Numbered from the stretch's first letter, positions 12,293-24,095 are shown. The stretch is DNA of 64,000 nt from Tenebrio molitor (GCF_963966145.1 NC_091054.1:2976001-3040000); one strand, 5' to 3'. Translations and numbers: made by a program. Notes: generated by a model from the sequence alone, not told the origin.

Positions 12293-13078
12293 ATGTACAA
12301 GGTATTTCACGAGTGATAATGAGCCTGACGCAATTGAAAATGCAACCCACAATACTTTGCAGAGCAGACCTGGATGTTGTCAGCGTCCATATCCAGCTTT
12401 GCTTTGCAAATGTATCGTATACAGGGTGTATCAGAAATGGTGCACAATAATTATGTCACGCTAATCTACATTGAATAGTAAACAAAAAATTCTAATGTGA
12501 ATTTGGTCTTAGACGAGTAATATTTAAATCATATTACATATAATCAAAAATGACATTAATGACAGCCCTTGTTACTTTCGGACTTTACTCAAGTTCGAAA
12601 CATCACTCTAGCTTAGTTTTTTAATACACCCTGTATAACTAACAATTAATCATCATACTACTTAATTTTAATCACCCACAAAAAATCCTTTAAGGACGTA
12701 GTTGGTAAACACAGAAAGCAATTATTTATGTTTTGTAGTAACTTAGGTACATGTTTAATAAATGTTATGATTCTTCATTTTACAGTCAAAATTAATTTTA
12801 GATAGGTAGTATAAATGTTTAATTGGTCTTGATTGATATCAACGTAGTTAGTAAAATGAAATTAACCAAAATATCCCATGGAGCCAGATGGTCCCATTGA
12901 GTAAGCATTTCTAATAATGCTGCAAGTGAGAGTGAAGTTAAGAATAGTTACTCAAATTGGTGAATTCGATTACCGAATAGAATATTCGCATTGATTTGCA
13001 AAAAACCTGTAGAGTCGACTTTGATTCTTGTTGCACAATTTGTTCTGAAGTTCCAGACATTGTTATTGTAATAAATAT

Positions 13079-13237
13079 CAGATGTCCTAGAACTCGCGCG
13101 TCAGCCGCAAACCACAACCTACCTTCAGAAAGGCGTGTGTGATTGGTGATCTTAAAATCATTTTCATTTCAAAATATGCTTTTGGAGTTTTTTGTAGTCA
13201 AATCCTTGTCCTTGACGCGCGAGTTCTGAGACATCTG
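13079..13237. mobile_element. MITE in the promoter of gene E
   Basis: A 159-bp insertion absent from the matching site of gene B. Ends are CAGATGTCCTAGAACTCGCG and the inverse CGCGAGTTCTGAGACATCTG. TAT flanks it on both sides, consistent with a 3-bp target duplication. The right end touches the TATA box of E. Confidence 0.7.
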
Positions 13238-13276
13238 TATAAAAAAAATTAATGGAATGAAATTGAAAACATCAGT
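13238..13276 (+). promoter_or_regulatory. Core promoter of gene E (TATA box and initiator)
   Basis: TATAAAA at 13238-13244 directly follows the inserted MITE. TCAGT at 13272-13276 is the initiator, with spacing as in gene B. The ATG is 36 bp further on. Confidence 0.5.
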
Positions 13277-13311
13277 GTGTCAAATCAGTTGAATTTAGCA
13301 AGTGAACAGTG

Positions 13312-14933
13312 ATGGACCTAGTAACCACGGAGAGCTGTTACAGCAAGGACAACGATCGTGAAGAAGATGAAGTAAGAGTATAACACCCGCGAATACACTC
13401 GTTATTTTTTTTCTCTTGCAGGTGTTGTTGCAACCCTACTTACAGTTCACTCAAATCGGCCATGCACGTGCGAAATATATCTCAAGCATGTTTCATTGCT
13501 TCAACTATTGGCTAAAAGTTCCTCAAGAGCAACTCAAGCAAATTATAAATATCTTTGAAACACAGTACAACAGTTTCGTAATGTATGTATGAGCTCTGCT
13601 GAGGTTGTAAGATTATGGAAGTTGTACTTTAGGTTGGATGATATCTACGATGGCTCAGTGGCGAGAAGTGGTGTTCCTGTTATGCATTCCATCTATGGCC
13701 TTCCTCACACACTCAATTCCGTCAACTATGCAACTTCCAATGCTTTGGAAAAACTCCTCGATTTGGGAGACCCACGAGTATTTTTCTTTCGCTCACGCAA
13801 AATATTGTTTTAAGCTAATTTTTGCAGATTATGCCTCTGTACATAGAACATGGTCAGAAAATGCATGCTGGTAATGGTATGGAAATCTATTGGAGAGATA
13901 ATATTATATGTCCAACCGAAAAAGAATATTTGGAAATAGCTGTCCCAAGTGAGTTTGAAAATCAAGCAATATCTTTCCATAGTTTTCTAATTTTGAAAAG
14001 TCTCTCTTTTCTAAATCAATTTTAATCTGTTTTAGAAACCAGCAGTGCCTTTTGCTTCGGAATAAAAGTGATGCAATTGTTCAGCGATAATTCCGAAAAC
14101 CTGGATAAATTGGTGACAACACTAGGTCAGCTTTTTCAGATTTGGAATGACCTTGTCACTCTTAAGTCGGAGAAGGTGAATATCAAATGTTTTTGGATTG
14201 ATGGATTTTTTCTTCTCTTATTGTAGCAAACTCTTGTCAGGTCTTATTGTGCCGACATTACAGAAGGAAAATTTACTTTTCCGATCATTCACGCCATTCA
14301 AACCCACCCACATGACGATAAAATTATAAGTATCCTTTTTAACATTTATAAAATTTAAAAAATATATATTTTTTAATTGTTCGAGAGATCTCCTGGTACG
14401 CGAGACTAATAATATTTTCTATTTTACAAAAATCTGCCAAAATGCAAAATAGAACATTTGATCAGCCGAAAAGTCTGATAAGAATGTCGCTTAAACTAAT
14501 CTGGTACTCGGCCTCGTCTCGTGCCTGCAACCTAGTTTTCGCAATGTAAAATAGCCCTACCGTACTCTAATGTGAATAACTAAGTATTTACTTTACAACC
14601 ATTATTAAAGCAGCGCTCTGAGAAACAACATACGTAGTTGTTACTTTTGGAAAGGTTGTTAAAAAAAAAACCAAATTTTAATTATTTTTTTGCAGTGTAC
14701 GTACATGACCTTAATCAATTATCTCAGACATACTGAAGCAACGAACGACTAGTTATGAATTAAAAAAGTATTTTGTGTCCATATTGGAAAAATACGGAAG
14801 TTTTGATTATACACTAGAGGTACTCAACAAACTGAAAAATGAAGCTGTACAGGAAGTAGAGAGACTTGGCGGAAATCCGTACATTGATAATGTTGTGGAG
14901 TATATTCTCGATAAACTTGAAACTGTAGGATAG
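13312..14933 (+). CDS. Gene E: GGPPS-like protein with a terpene-synthase-type NSE motif
   Basis: Exons: 13312-13371, 13422-13582, 13633-13777, 13828-13948, 14036-14175, 14227-14329, 14728-14933. They total 936 nt, 311 residues, and every exon has the same length as in gene B, its near-identical paralogue. The first motif is DDIYD at residues 76-80, intact as DDxxD. The second region reads NDLVTLKSE at 200-208. This fits the (N/D)D(L/I/V)x(S/T)xxxE Mg2+-binding motif of class I terpene synthases, whereas GGPPS has DDYxN here. Gene B has NDLVNLKSD, so two of the few B/E differences fall exactly on metal-ligand positions. GKFTFPIIHAI and the C-terminal LEKYGSFDYTLE are kept. Terpene synthase activity is a good hypothesis but unproven. 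An AATAAA follows about 30 bp after the stop. Confidence 0.88.
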
Positions 14934-16369
14934 GTTTGTTCTGTAATTAATCTGTTAATAAAAAAAAAATTAAAAATAATTGTTTTTATTTATTTTAATA
15001 TAACACACCATATTATTCCATCGTTTCTACAACAATTGAGAGGGCATAGATTTAATAATAATTAATAAAAATAATTTGTGTTAGAAAACCTAAAACAATT
15101 TTTCAGTAGTAAAATCGAAGAAAATTAAGTGAATAATTTTAGGTATTTTTAACAAACTGGGACAACTATTATGATTTGATTGGAATAATAACAATAATGA
15201 CAACTCAATTTTCCAACTACTTTTTTCAAAAGTAAACTACCTAGTAAAATATCCTCTTCAAAACGTTGACATTTTAAGAGGTTTTTATTGTTTAAATAAT
15301 GTTTAATCTTCTCACCTCTTGACCACATTAAAATGTTTTCTTAATTTTTTTGATTCTTTAATTTATAAATGGTTAAAATACTGCATAATGTGTCAAGATA
15401 ATATTATTGATTTCGGAACAAAACTGATTTCTTATCGAGTACAAAAATAAAATATTCAAATACAAAAAATCTATGTTGTTTCTAAGTATCGTTATGTTTC
15501 AGTTAGCCGAAAAACCTTGACTTTAATTTAAAAAAATTGTATTAATTCCAGTTGTAAAAAATGGGTTTAATTAAATCAGAATGTTTTTGGACTTTGATTA
15601 TATTATTTTATTTTTAATATACTCGTACTGCTCACCAAAATCATCTTCAAATGATCATAAACCATTGAAATCCTTTAAAAAAATAAAAGGATAACTAAAT
15701 TAATGTATGCAAATGAAGTAGACTGTTATAAAGTCCTAATACTTTCGATACTTACAACGCTGTAATGCTGTTTTAGAGTCTTTCTACTAAAAATAATAAC
15801 TAACAACTTCAAAATTCTCAACATATTTTATGTCTTTTTTAGAAATTCCTGCTGTCTATCTGCTCTTTCTTCTACCTATATCTTGATGCTTAAGTTTTTT
15901 TTTGTTACACATTTTTATTTCTTACCTTCTGGCATTGGTACCTATTTTTCTCTTTTTAACAGATCTTATTTAAATAATATTTCTTTTTCAATAAACTTTA
16001 TTTTTGTCATATTTTCTTTCCTCAGGACAATACAAGTCATACAACAATTTTTTGAACCAGCTAGGAATTATTTTGCTAGTTTACTTTACAGCCGCTCATC
16101 AGCGGAGATAATAACTTCACGGACGCCCTCAGCGGAGATAATAACTTCACGGACGCTGGTCAGCTCGTTAGATGCCATGACAATGAAGTGACACTTAAGC
16201 ATTATCAATGCAGCAGTGCAATGACATATTTTACGGACGTTTGAGGAAAAAATTTAAAAAAATAATATTTTTTTCTACTTTTATTACTATATTTACTGTT
16301 TTATTGTTGCCTTCCATTATGGTGCTTGCAATATGTTAGACAGATACATAAGAATTTTTGTACAAACCA
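14934..16369. other. Intergenic region E-F
   Basis: No gene is supported. 14,940-15,890 matches the B-C interval apart from the missing 770 bp. 15,890-16,270 replaces the corresponding stretch there and contains the 30-bp tandem duplication listed separately. 16,270-16,369 is the downstream flank of F shared with C and D. Confidence 0.55.
16101..16160. repeat. Two-copy 30-bp tandem repeat
   Basis: AGCGGAGATAATAACTTCAC followed by GGACGC occurs twice in a row with a 30-bp period. It is short and has no evident function. Confidence 0.7.
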
Positions 16370-17984
16370 TCATACGATATTAAATTTTGAAAGAGCATCA
16401 TCCAAAAGCTCAATTATGAATGGGTTATATTCGAATTTCTTCATCTCTTCTTCTGCTTCATTTCTTAAGATTATCAAGGTTTCCTTCGTATATTCCAAGC
16501 TTCCAAATTGCTCCAATAAAGACATCATATACTTGTGGATTGTCTTATCTGCTGATTTCTGCTTTATGAGATCTGTTCGTTATGTTAAGGATTTATACAT
16601 CAAGTAAATAAATTTAAAAAATACATATTTTTGAAAAGATACTCATCAGTTGAACATCCTCAGGGTACTTGTTAATAGCATGGACCACTGCAAAATTAAA
16701 TTTTCCCAGGCTAAAGTTTTTGCAATACTGAAAGTAGAATCAGAAACACTTAACATGGAAGGATGCAGATGCCTAAGAAGATGTTCCTAAGTGTCGTATT
16801 AGATTAGAATTAGATTGGCAGACTGTCAAAATTCTAGGGGAATTTATTTTTGCTGGTTTTGATTCCCGAAGCACTTTCTAGATTACCTATACAGGGTTAT
16901 TATAAATGATTGTCTCATCGCAATTGGCCCTGAAAACCATACAAATGTTGGATGTGCCGCCAGCTTCGCAACATGAGACAGACTAGTAGATAGATTTCCG
17001 GCGGTAAAACCTACCGCCAGTATTGCCACCTATCGGCGATACTAATCTGACTCATGTTATGAGGCTTGCGGCACAACGCCAACTGCGATGGGACAATCAT
17101 TTATAATAACCCTGTACATATGATAATCAGAAAGAAGTAAATAGAAGGTAAAGTACTTACCTCGCTGCTATTTTGTGTTAGATCGATATAATCTTCATAT
17201 ATTCGGAAAAACTGCGCTAGAATTTCCGTTATTTTAACAAAGTTAGATTTATCGTCACTAAATAGTTGCATCAAACGAACTGAATTGTAATAAAAACTTC
17301 CGGTCTCTTAAATTAAAAACGTACAGTTATTGTTACTGAGAAAATATTCAGTATTTACTGCGAATACACATTCTTCTATATTCATCTTCAGTTGGACATT
17401 TGACATTCTCTTTCCAATCATATTCCATACCTTGACCCCTGTAAGACTCCAACACTTGTTCAATACAAATCCCAATTGCCTAAAAGTATCATTTGATATG
17501 TTTCAATAATTGTTAAATCTTTAACGACCTCTGGATGATCCAACTCAAAAGATTTGTTTACAGCGATGCATCTTGTAAAGTTAGCAGCATTGAGAGTGGC
17601 AGCGAAGCCATCGTTTCGATATCCTGAACAATTTGTTGTATTGGACCAAATAGGTTTGCTGTCCAAATCATCTAACCTAAAACAATCATGCTCACAAGAA
17701 TTTACTCACTTCTTTGCAAACGTACATAACAACTGAAGTGTCCATTATTTTGTGGGCATCTTTAATTATTTTCAATTTGTTTTTTGGAATTCTCAACCAA
17801 AAATCAAAACCGTCAATTAATTTCAGAATAACTCTCACCTTCTGATCGAGTATTTGGCTTTGATTGGTAAAGGGTTCAAGTACTATCTAAAAAAATTAAC
17901 TGATAAACCCTTAAAACAGAACTGCTTAAATTTCTTCACCTCGTCTTCCGCTTTTGAAATCTTCATGTGCTGCAAAGACACCAT
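16370..17984 (-). CDS. Gene F: GGPPS-like protein of the C/D/F clade
   Basis: Exons in coding order: 17940-17984, 17726-17886, 17529-17676, 17359-17479, 17161-17306, 16643-16727, 16370-16572. They total 909 nt, 302 residues, with exon lengths identical to gene C. First motif DDLDS (71-75), second EDYID (196-200). Small differences from C include QHMKIS in exon 1, NFTRC in exon 3 and FNIV at the C-terminus. Splice sites and frame are intact. It is the C counterpart in the E-F duplicate of the B-C block, and its upstream region contains an LTR element that C and D lack. Confidence 0.85.
16891..17116. mobile_element. MITE-like element in an intron of gene F (best-preserved copy)
   Basis: The 226-bp element starts ACAGGGTTATTATAAATGAT and ends with the exact inverse ATCATTTATAATAACCCTGT. 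It is orthologous to the intron insertions in C and D and shows the family's true borders. Confidence 0.75.
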
Positions 17985-18652
17985 TTTTAGATTTTACTTG
18001 GATTTCTCACAACGCGGAAGTTTAAAATTATGGTTTCAATTGTAGACTGGCTTCGGATTGGATGTTTTTTTTCTTTTAAGGCAGCTAACATCGCAAAATT
18101 AATACATTAAATTTAATTGGCAAGACTATAAAAATCATGCTCCTAACGGCGGGAAACAGGTTTTACTTGATGAACAGCTTGTCTACTTATTAAAAAAAAA
18201 ATACAATATGTAAAGTTTCTGCATTGAGGAAGTATTTAAAGCTGTTTTTTTCAAGGTCTTTGTGTTTTTTGAACAATTGTGTTTTCATCCCATTTAGCTT
18301 CTTTCCAGATAATCAACATAGTCTATGACCCTAGACTTGCAAGATGTGTCTGATAAAACTTTTTTTTGTCATTTTCAAGTGATTAATTCCCGCGTACATC
18401 AAACATGTGTGTTCAGCCAATCAGAGCGCTTGCTTCATCCAATCAAAAATATTTATAGCCGTAAAAGCGTCCTATTACTCTGTCATCTGTCAAAAGTGAT
18501 TAAAATTCCATGCTACTCCTGTCAGATTCTCAAATTGTTTTTAATAATTGTGTTTTTAATAACTGTATTATAAAAAAATAATTACCTAATGTTTTCATAT
18601 TTCACATATTCAACAGCATGTCTTATTTTGCAGAATTAGGCCTAAGAAAAAT

Positions 18653-19657
18653 TGTATAATCTTAGCAATTCTACGTTTATACCTGAAAGGGTCGTTACCT
18701 CTCTCCCTTGCAATTGTAAGCTTAGTTATTTAGGCCTCTCCACCTTTTTAACCAGAATTCGACATCTGTACCTCAACCTTCAACAAAGTGAGCTGGTCAA
18801 ACATTTAATAAACTGTTATTATTGTTAACAAGTTTTTATTCACATACATTCGACCTACCTCACCGGGTCAAACATTGGTCCTTCGAGCCGGATCTAGTGC
18901 GAACAAGTAGTATCATTCACGAAATCAAACCGCGAGTTCTATCGATAAACGTGATTGGAAACTCCAACTTACGGTTCAAAACAACAACAACTATTACATG
19001 GACGACCTGTTGACAGGAGCCGATTCTTTAGAGGAATTAATGGTCACTGTTCACTTTAGCTACTTCTGGAATTTTCCCGTTTTTTCTGGCTCAGGGCGTC
19101 CTCCTACATCGTTTTCCACCACTCAAACCTTGTGCAAATGAATGTTCCTTGCCCTTTAGTTATGCGTCCTTGACGCGACCTTGAAACACAACAAGAGAGA
19201 AAAAAGGCATTTGCACAAGGTTTGAATGGTGGGAAACGATCTAGGAGGACGCCCTGAAGCTATCTAGCCAGAAAAAACGCCAAAATTCTAGAAGTAGCGA
19301 AAGAAAACAATTATTACCAAATCAATAGAACTCAGAGATCAAATCATAAAAATAGATACTTAAACAAGGTCAAATTGAATTGCATAAATTTCAATCAAAT
19401 AATATCACAGCTTTACCCACGAATCAAAACGACGAACCAAATTAAAACAGAAACGAGCAAACCAAAACGTTAGGCTTATATTGGAACCCTAAATTACATG
19501 TATAATCTTAGCAATTCTATGTTTATACCTGAAAGGGTCGTTACCTCCCTCCCTTGCAACTGTAAGCTTAGTTAGGCCTTTCCAACTTTTTAACCAGAAC
19601 TGTTATTATTGTTAACAAGTTTTTATTCCCAAACATTCGACCTCACCGGCTCAAACA
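18653..19657 (+). mobile_element. Short, internally deleted LTR retrotransposon
   Basis: Left LTR is 18653-18874 (TGTATAATC...TCAAACA). Right LTR is 19499-19657 with the same ends but about 60 bp deleted inside. AAAAT flanks both sides (18648-18652, 19658-19662). The paralogous empty site upstream of gene C has a single AAAAT (8594-8598). After the left LTR comes TTGGTCCTTCGAGCCGG, which looks like a tRNA primer-binding site beginning TGG. The interior is only about 620 bp, has no recognisable gag or pol, and contains a nested inverted repeat. TG...CA ends and a 5-bp duplication fit Gypsy or BEL/Pao. The post-LTR sequence recalls BEL/Pao, but this is not certain. Confidence 0.75.
19054..19303. 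repeat. Inverted repeat (MITE-like) nested in the LTR element
   Basis: Two arms of about 90 bp (19054-19142 and 19206-19303) pair, for example CAGGGCGTCCTCCTA against TAGGAGGACGCCCTG and CAAACCTTGTGCAAATG against its inverse. About 60 bp separate them. Confidence 0.7.
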
Positions 19658-20554
19658 AAAATGTTCAAGAGAATTTTATTCTCTTCAATTTTAATTTAAT
19701 CTTAAATTCCTAACATGAAATTTATCGAAATTAATTTTAATAATTTTTTGCCAACATAATACATATGTACAAGGTATTTCACGAGTGATAATGAGCCTGA
19801 CGCAATTAAAAATGCAACCCACAATACATTTGCAGAGCAGACCTGGTTGTTGTCCGCGTCCATATCCAGCTTTGCTTTGCAAATCTATTGTATACAGGGT
19901 GTATAAAAAATGGTGCACAATAATTATGTCACGCTAATCTACATTGAATAACAAACAAAAAATTCTAATGTGAATTTGGTCTTAGACGAATAATATTTAA
20001 ATTATTATTACATATTATCAAAAATGACATTAATGACAGCCCTTGTTACTTTCTGACTTTACTCAAGTTCGAAACATCACTCTAGCTTAGTTTATTAATA
20101 CACCCTGTATAATTAATAATTCATCATCGGACTAATTAATTTTAATCACCCACAAAAAATCCTTTAAGGACGTAGTTGGTAAACACAGAAAGCAATTATA
20201 TATGTTTTGTAGTAACTTAGGTACATGTTTAATAAATTATTTGTGGGTTATGTTATGATTCTTCATTTTACAGTCAAAATTAATTTTAGATAGCTAGTAT
20301 AAATTTTTAATTGGTCTTGAGTGCTATCAACGTAGTTAGTAAAATGGAATTAACCAAAATATCTCATTGAGCCAGATGGTCCCATTAACTAAGCATTTCT
20401 AATAATGCTGCAAGTGAGAATTTAGTAATAATGATAATAATAATTTTTCGTTTTTCAAATTAATTACAATAATTAGGTATATTAATTATCTGACGTAAAT
20501 ACCTAACAACTCATCAAGACTACTTAGGTTAGTTACGTTATTCTTTAGCCAGCA
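19658..20554. other. Intergenic region F-G
   Basis: No gene is seen. About 19,660-20,420 continues the C/D/F upstream block, with the ATTTCACGAGTGATAATGAG repeat at about 19,777 and the ATACACCCTGTAT end near 20,098. 20,420-20,554 is unique, AT-rich upstream sequence of gene G. Confidence 0.5.
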
Positions 20555-21824
20555 ATGGCCGATACATCGTCAGATCAGATCTTTTACAGCAATCATGCTG
20601 ACAAAAAAAGAGAGCAGGTTAGTAGACTTGGTTAAAATAAAACTAAGACTTTATCTGTTGTGTTTGCAGATTTTATTACAATCAATTGTACATACCGCAA
20701 AAATGCCCGACAAGAATATTTGGTCATCGCTGATGCAAGCTCTAAATTATTGGTTCAAAATCCCAAATGAAAAATTCGAGGCGATCAGCAACATAATCAA
20801 GTTATGGCGAGTTACCAATTATGTGTATGACGATTGTAACAAATGGTGAATACCTCATAACAGTTAGTTTCAGCCTCATTGATGTGGAAGAAAATGCACT
20901 TCTTCGTGACGGTGCAGCTACAGCGAATTCATTGTATGGTAATTCGCATGCTATTAATTCTGCTTACTATGGCTTGTTCATCATATTGGAAAAAATTCAC
21001 GATCTTGGAAAATATGATGTAGATTTTATAATATTTGGGTCAACTCTTATAACAACTTCTTTTCCAGGCTGTGAAACTGGCCACTGAGAATTTTCTTGAT
21101 TTCCACAAAGGGAAAGGTATGGAATTTAACTGGAGAGACTTTTTGAAATGTCCCACTGAAGAGGAATACGTCAAAATGGCGATACGCAGTAAGTGTATTA
21201 ATTATGTAATTGGTTATCGTAAACAAATTTGTTTTAGAAACTGGAAGCATCGTACTTCTAACCATTCAATTAATGCAGTTGTTCAGTGAAAATAAGTCAG
21301 ACTTTTCTGCATTTGCAAAAATTTTGGGAAAATTCTTCCACATATATGATGACTATGCAAATCTATATTCCATAGATGAGGTAAGAACTTCACGTCATAA
21401 CTAATGAAACCCGTTATTTATAAATTTTAGCACTTGATTAACAAAAATGGCTGTGACAATCTTACTGAAGGCAAGTTTAGCTTCCCAATCGTTCACGCTG
21501 TTCAAAATCACTTAAAGGATCATCAGTTAATGAGTATCCTTTTTAAATAAAATATTGAACACCATGGGAATTTAAAAAAAAAATCAGTATTGATATGGTA
21601 TTATTTGTTAACAATATGCAGATATTTTACGCAGAAAGGTAAGAAATCCAGAGCACTTCAAATACTGTCGGAAATTGTTGGAACAGGTCGGAAGTATTGA
21701 ATATACGAAACAAACCTTAAGGAATCTAAGAAGTGAAGCTGAAGAAGAAATGAAGAAATTTGAAGAGAATCCGTGCATGATACAGCTTTTAGATGATATT
21801 TTTTCAAAACTGGACATTAACTGA
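20555..21824 (+). CDS. Gene G: GGPPS-like protein lacking the first DDxxD motif
   Basis: Exons: 20555-20617, 20670-20824, 20874-21018, 21068-21188, 21238-21380, 21431-21533, 21622-21824. They total 933 nt, 310 residues. The ATG at 20555 gives an exon 1 nearly identical to that of gene I. Blocks are LNYWFKIPNEKF, GKGMEFNWRDFLKCPTEEEY, KTGS, IYDDYAN (199-203, canonical second motif), EGKFSFPIVHAV, EQVGSIEYTKQT. At the first motif, LIDDIED of typical GGPPS is LIDVEEN (74-80): one Asp is missing and the DDxxD spacing is lost, although LLRDG follows. Exon 2 ends at TATGT/GTATGA and exon 3 starts after TTTCAG. No other junction keeps the frame. Loss of only one motif suggests an altered enzyme or a non-catalytic partner of another synthase. 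Confidence 0.83.
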
Positions 21825-22240
21825 AAATGTAGATATCTATTTTACGCTGAAAACATATTATTTATGAAATGTAGGTACAATGGTTCAAAGGTACAAAGGT
21901 TTTCCGCAAATTAAATTATCTAAAGGGGAAAATGTTTGTGTGCCTCAAATAATGCGCTCAAGCGCGAAAAAAGTATTGTCACACTCGGTTCGTAAATAAC
22001 TGTTTCATCACGAGTTGCGAAATTTTTTATTTCTTAACCAGTTAAATTACGAAATAACAGAAATAAACTAAAAAATATTAATTTAATACTATCTAATAAA
22101 TCTTTGCACTCCTACTTTATTTTCATGGATATTACACAACCCTAGTGCATCATAAACCCTGTGCCCTATAACCAGCTGTCAAAATATTACAGTTTCCAAG
22201 AAAATGATTTTGCAATTGGTTACAATTGTATATTTGTGGA
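21825..22240. other. Intergenic region G-H (convergent 3' ends)
   Basis: The 416 bp between the 3' ends of G(+) and H(-) are AT-rich. No gene or clear repeat is seen. Confidence 0.5.
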
Positions 22241-23846
22241 TCAGCAATCACAATAAACTTCACTTTCCAAGTCATTCAAAACGATTTTGAAAATTTCCTC
22301 CATCCGTGGATTCTTACCAATCTTATTCATTTCGTCAATGGCTTCATCTCTCAGTTTTTCTAACGTTTTTCTTGTGTATTCGAAACTTCCAAATTTTTCA
22401 AGTAGACTTACAAAACGCTTTTTAATCTCAATATCTGTAGTTTTTTGCCTCAGTATATCTAAATTTGTTAGTTAAGGATACATATACAGGGTTATTGATA
22501 CAAGAGTACGAGCCTAACATGCACGCAACCCAAATTACATTTCAGGCGCCATGATTTTTGTAACGTAAATGTAATTTGAGTTAGGTACTCTTTCGTGAAT
22601 AACTCTGCATGATGTAATTTTAGAAAAAATAAGAACAATTACTTAATTACTAGAATGCGTCAAAAACTATACAGGGTATTTCACGAGTGGTAATAAGCCC
22701 GGCGGAATAAAAAATGCAACCCACAATACATTGGACATGGACACGATAAATATCCGGCTTTTCCGCCTGATGTATTGTGGGTTGCATTTTCTATCACTCG
22801 TGAAATAGCCTGTATAAAGTTGTTACAACCTTAAGGATACTCAGGATCTGGTCGTCGTTGGGTTGACTCTGAATGGCGTGGATTATCGGGAAGCTGAATT
22901 TTCCTTCAGTAACATCGTCGCAAAATGTCTTAAGTGTTGAATACTAAGTAAAATGCGAAGGTCAAGAAACTTTGACTATAAAAAGTTGTAGATTTTACCT
23001 TCTTGGAGTGAAGACTTAAGTAGTCGTTGTAAATTTGACAAAATAGAGATAGTTTCTGTATTAGTAGACTAAAATCTGTTGCTTTGTTGTCGCTAAATAA
23101 TTGCAATAATTGTACTGAAAATGTAAAAATACTAATAAATTCTGAAAATAAATGACATAAATCACAATAGCACGGTGGAATGTTGTTTTATCTTACTTCC
23201 CCCAGCAAATTCAATATAATCGTTTTCTGTCGGACAGATAAACTGATCCCTGTAATAGATGTCCATTCCTTGGCTTCGAAACAATTCAAGTCCTACTTCT
23301 ACAAAATAATCAATAACCTGAAACAGTTTGACTGTGAAACCTGACGAACAATTACCCTAGTACCTTTGGTTCTTGAAGATCAAGAAGCTTCTTCACTTCA
23401 ATAAATGTAACATAATTAGCGGCGTTAAAGGTCCTTGCCGTACCATATATTAAATGGGCAGTTGGAATTCCTCCACGAAGTTCTGAATCATCCTCCGCAT
23501 CATCCGTTCTGGAATTTGGTAAAAATAATTATGTGTTCTATCATTTGATAAATACTTTTGTGTACAAAAGAGCAGCACTGAACATTCTCTCCAAAACACT
23601 TGCTATTTGTTTGAATTTATCTCTTGGAACGTTTAACCAGTGGTTAAAAGCGCGCCACATTCTTGCCGATACACTTTTTCTTTCGAATCCTTTTTGGGTG
23701 ATGTGTGAAAATGGCAACAACAAAACCTGTAAAAAGCATTGATGTAAGTACTTCCAGGAAAAGAAAATTATCTTTATAGCTACTTCATATTCATCTCGGT
23801 AAATTTTCTTCTTATGGAAACTTTCATCTGCTTCTTGTTCAATCAT
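22241..23846 (-). CDS. Gene H: GGPPS-like protein, FARM intact, SARM NDYLS
   Basis: Exons in coding order: 23784-23846, 23566-23726, 23364-23508, 23197-23317, 22999-23141, 22841-22943, 22241-22458. They total 954 nt, 317 residues. Blocks are AFNHWLNVPRDKF, first motif DDAED (77-81) with ELRGGIPTAHLIYG, SQGMDIYYRD, CPTEND, EGKFSFPIIHAI, EKFGSFEYTRKT. The exon 2 donor was placed at CTTTT/GTACAC because only this joins in frame to exon 3 and aligns with the family. The KT pair at the exon 4/5 splice is KF, and the second motif is NDYLS (202-206), with K at the position where an NSE motif would have E. So the first motif is intact while the second is altered, as in its paralogue J. Two MITE-like elements lie in the last intron. 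Confidence 0.85.
22485..22610. mobile_element. MITE-like inverted repeat in last intron of gene H (first)
   Basis: ACAGGGTTATTGATACAAGA at the left pairs with the inverse ending GTGAATAACTCTGCAT. CAAATTACATTT and AAATGTAATTTG pair inside. The whole 126 bp can fold as one hairpin. Confidence 0.65.
22671..22813. mobile_element. MITE-like inverted repeat in last intron of gene H (second)
   Basis: ACAGGGTATTTCACGAGTGG at the left pairs with CACTCGTGAAATAGCCTGT at the right. AATGCAACCCACAATACAT pairs with ATGTATTGTGGGTTGCATT. The same left end occurs at 8,707, 12,300 and 19,777, where it is fused to other sequence. Confidence 0.75.
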
Positions 23847-24095
23847 TTTGTAAGAACTGAGATACAATAACCCAAATGTGCAACAGTACTAACTGAATGT
23901 GGAAAATTTAAAGAGAACTGGAATTATATAGGAGAATTTAGAACCGGTTGGTTACTTAAGCGATGACTTCGTGAAATTACTCTAAATTATTACAAGGATC
24001 AGATATGCGTCCTTTACCTTTATACATCCGTTTAAAGCGTTTTTGGGCACGGTTTTATAGAAGAAGGTATATATTATTCAATTATTTTTAAGTAT

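Larger units (their letters stand above)
11559..13311. other. Intergenic region D-E
   Basis: No gene is seen. 11,559-12,930 is the upstream block shared with C and F, into which the 362-bp element at 11,931 has inserted. At about 12,930 it switches to the B/E promoter block. A MITE and the promoter of E follow. Confidence 0.6.

Noticed and set aside
15883..16191. 102-codon ORF between E and F
   Set aside because: Low-complexity, Phe-rich, includes the 30-bp tandem repeat, and lacks any recognisable domain or copy in the paralogous interval.
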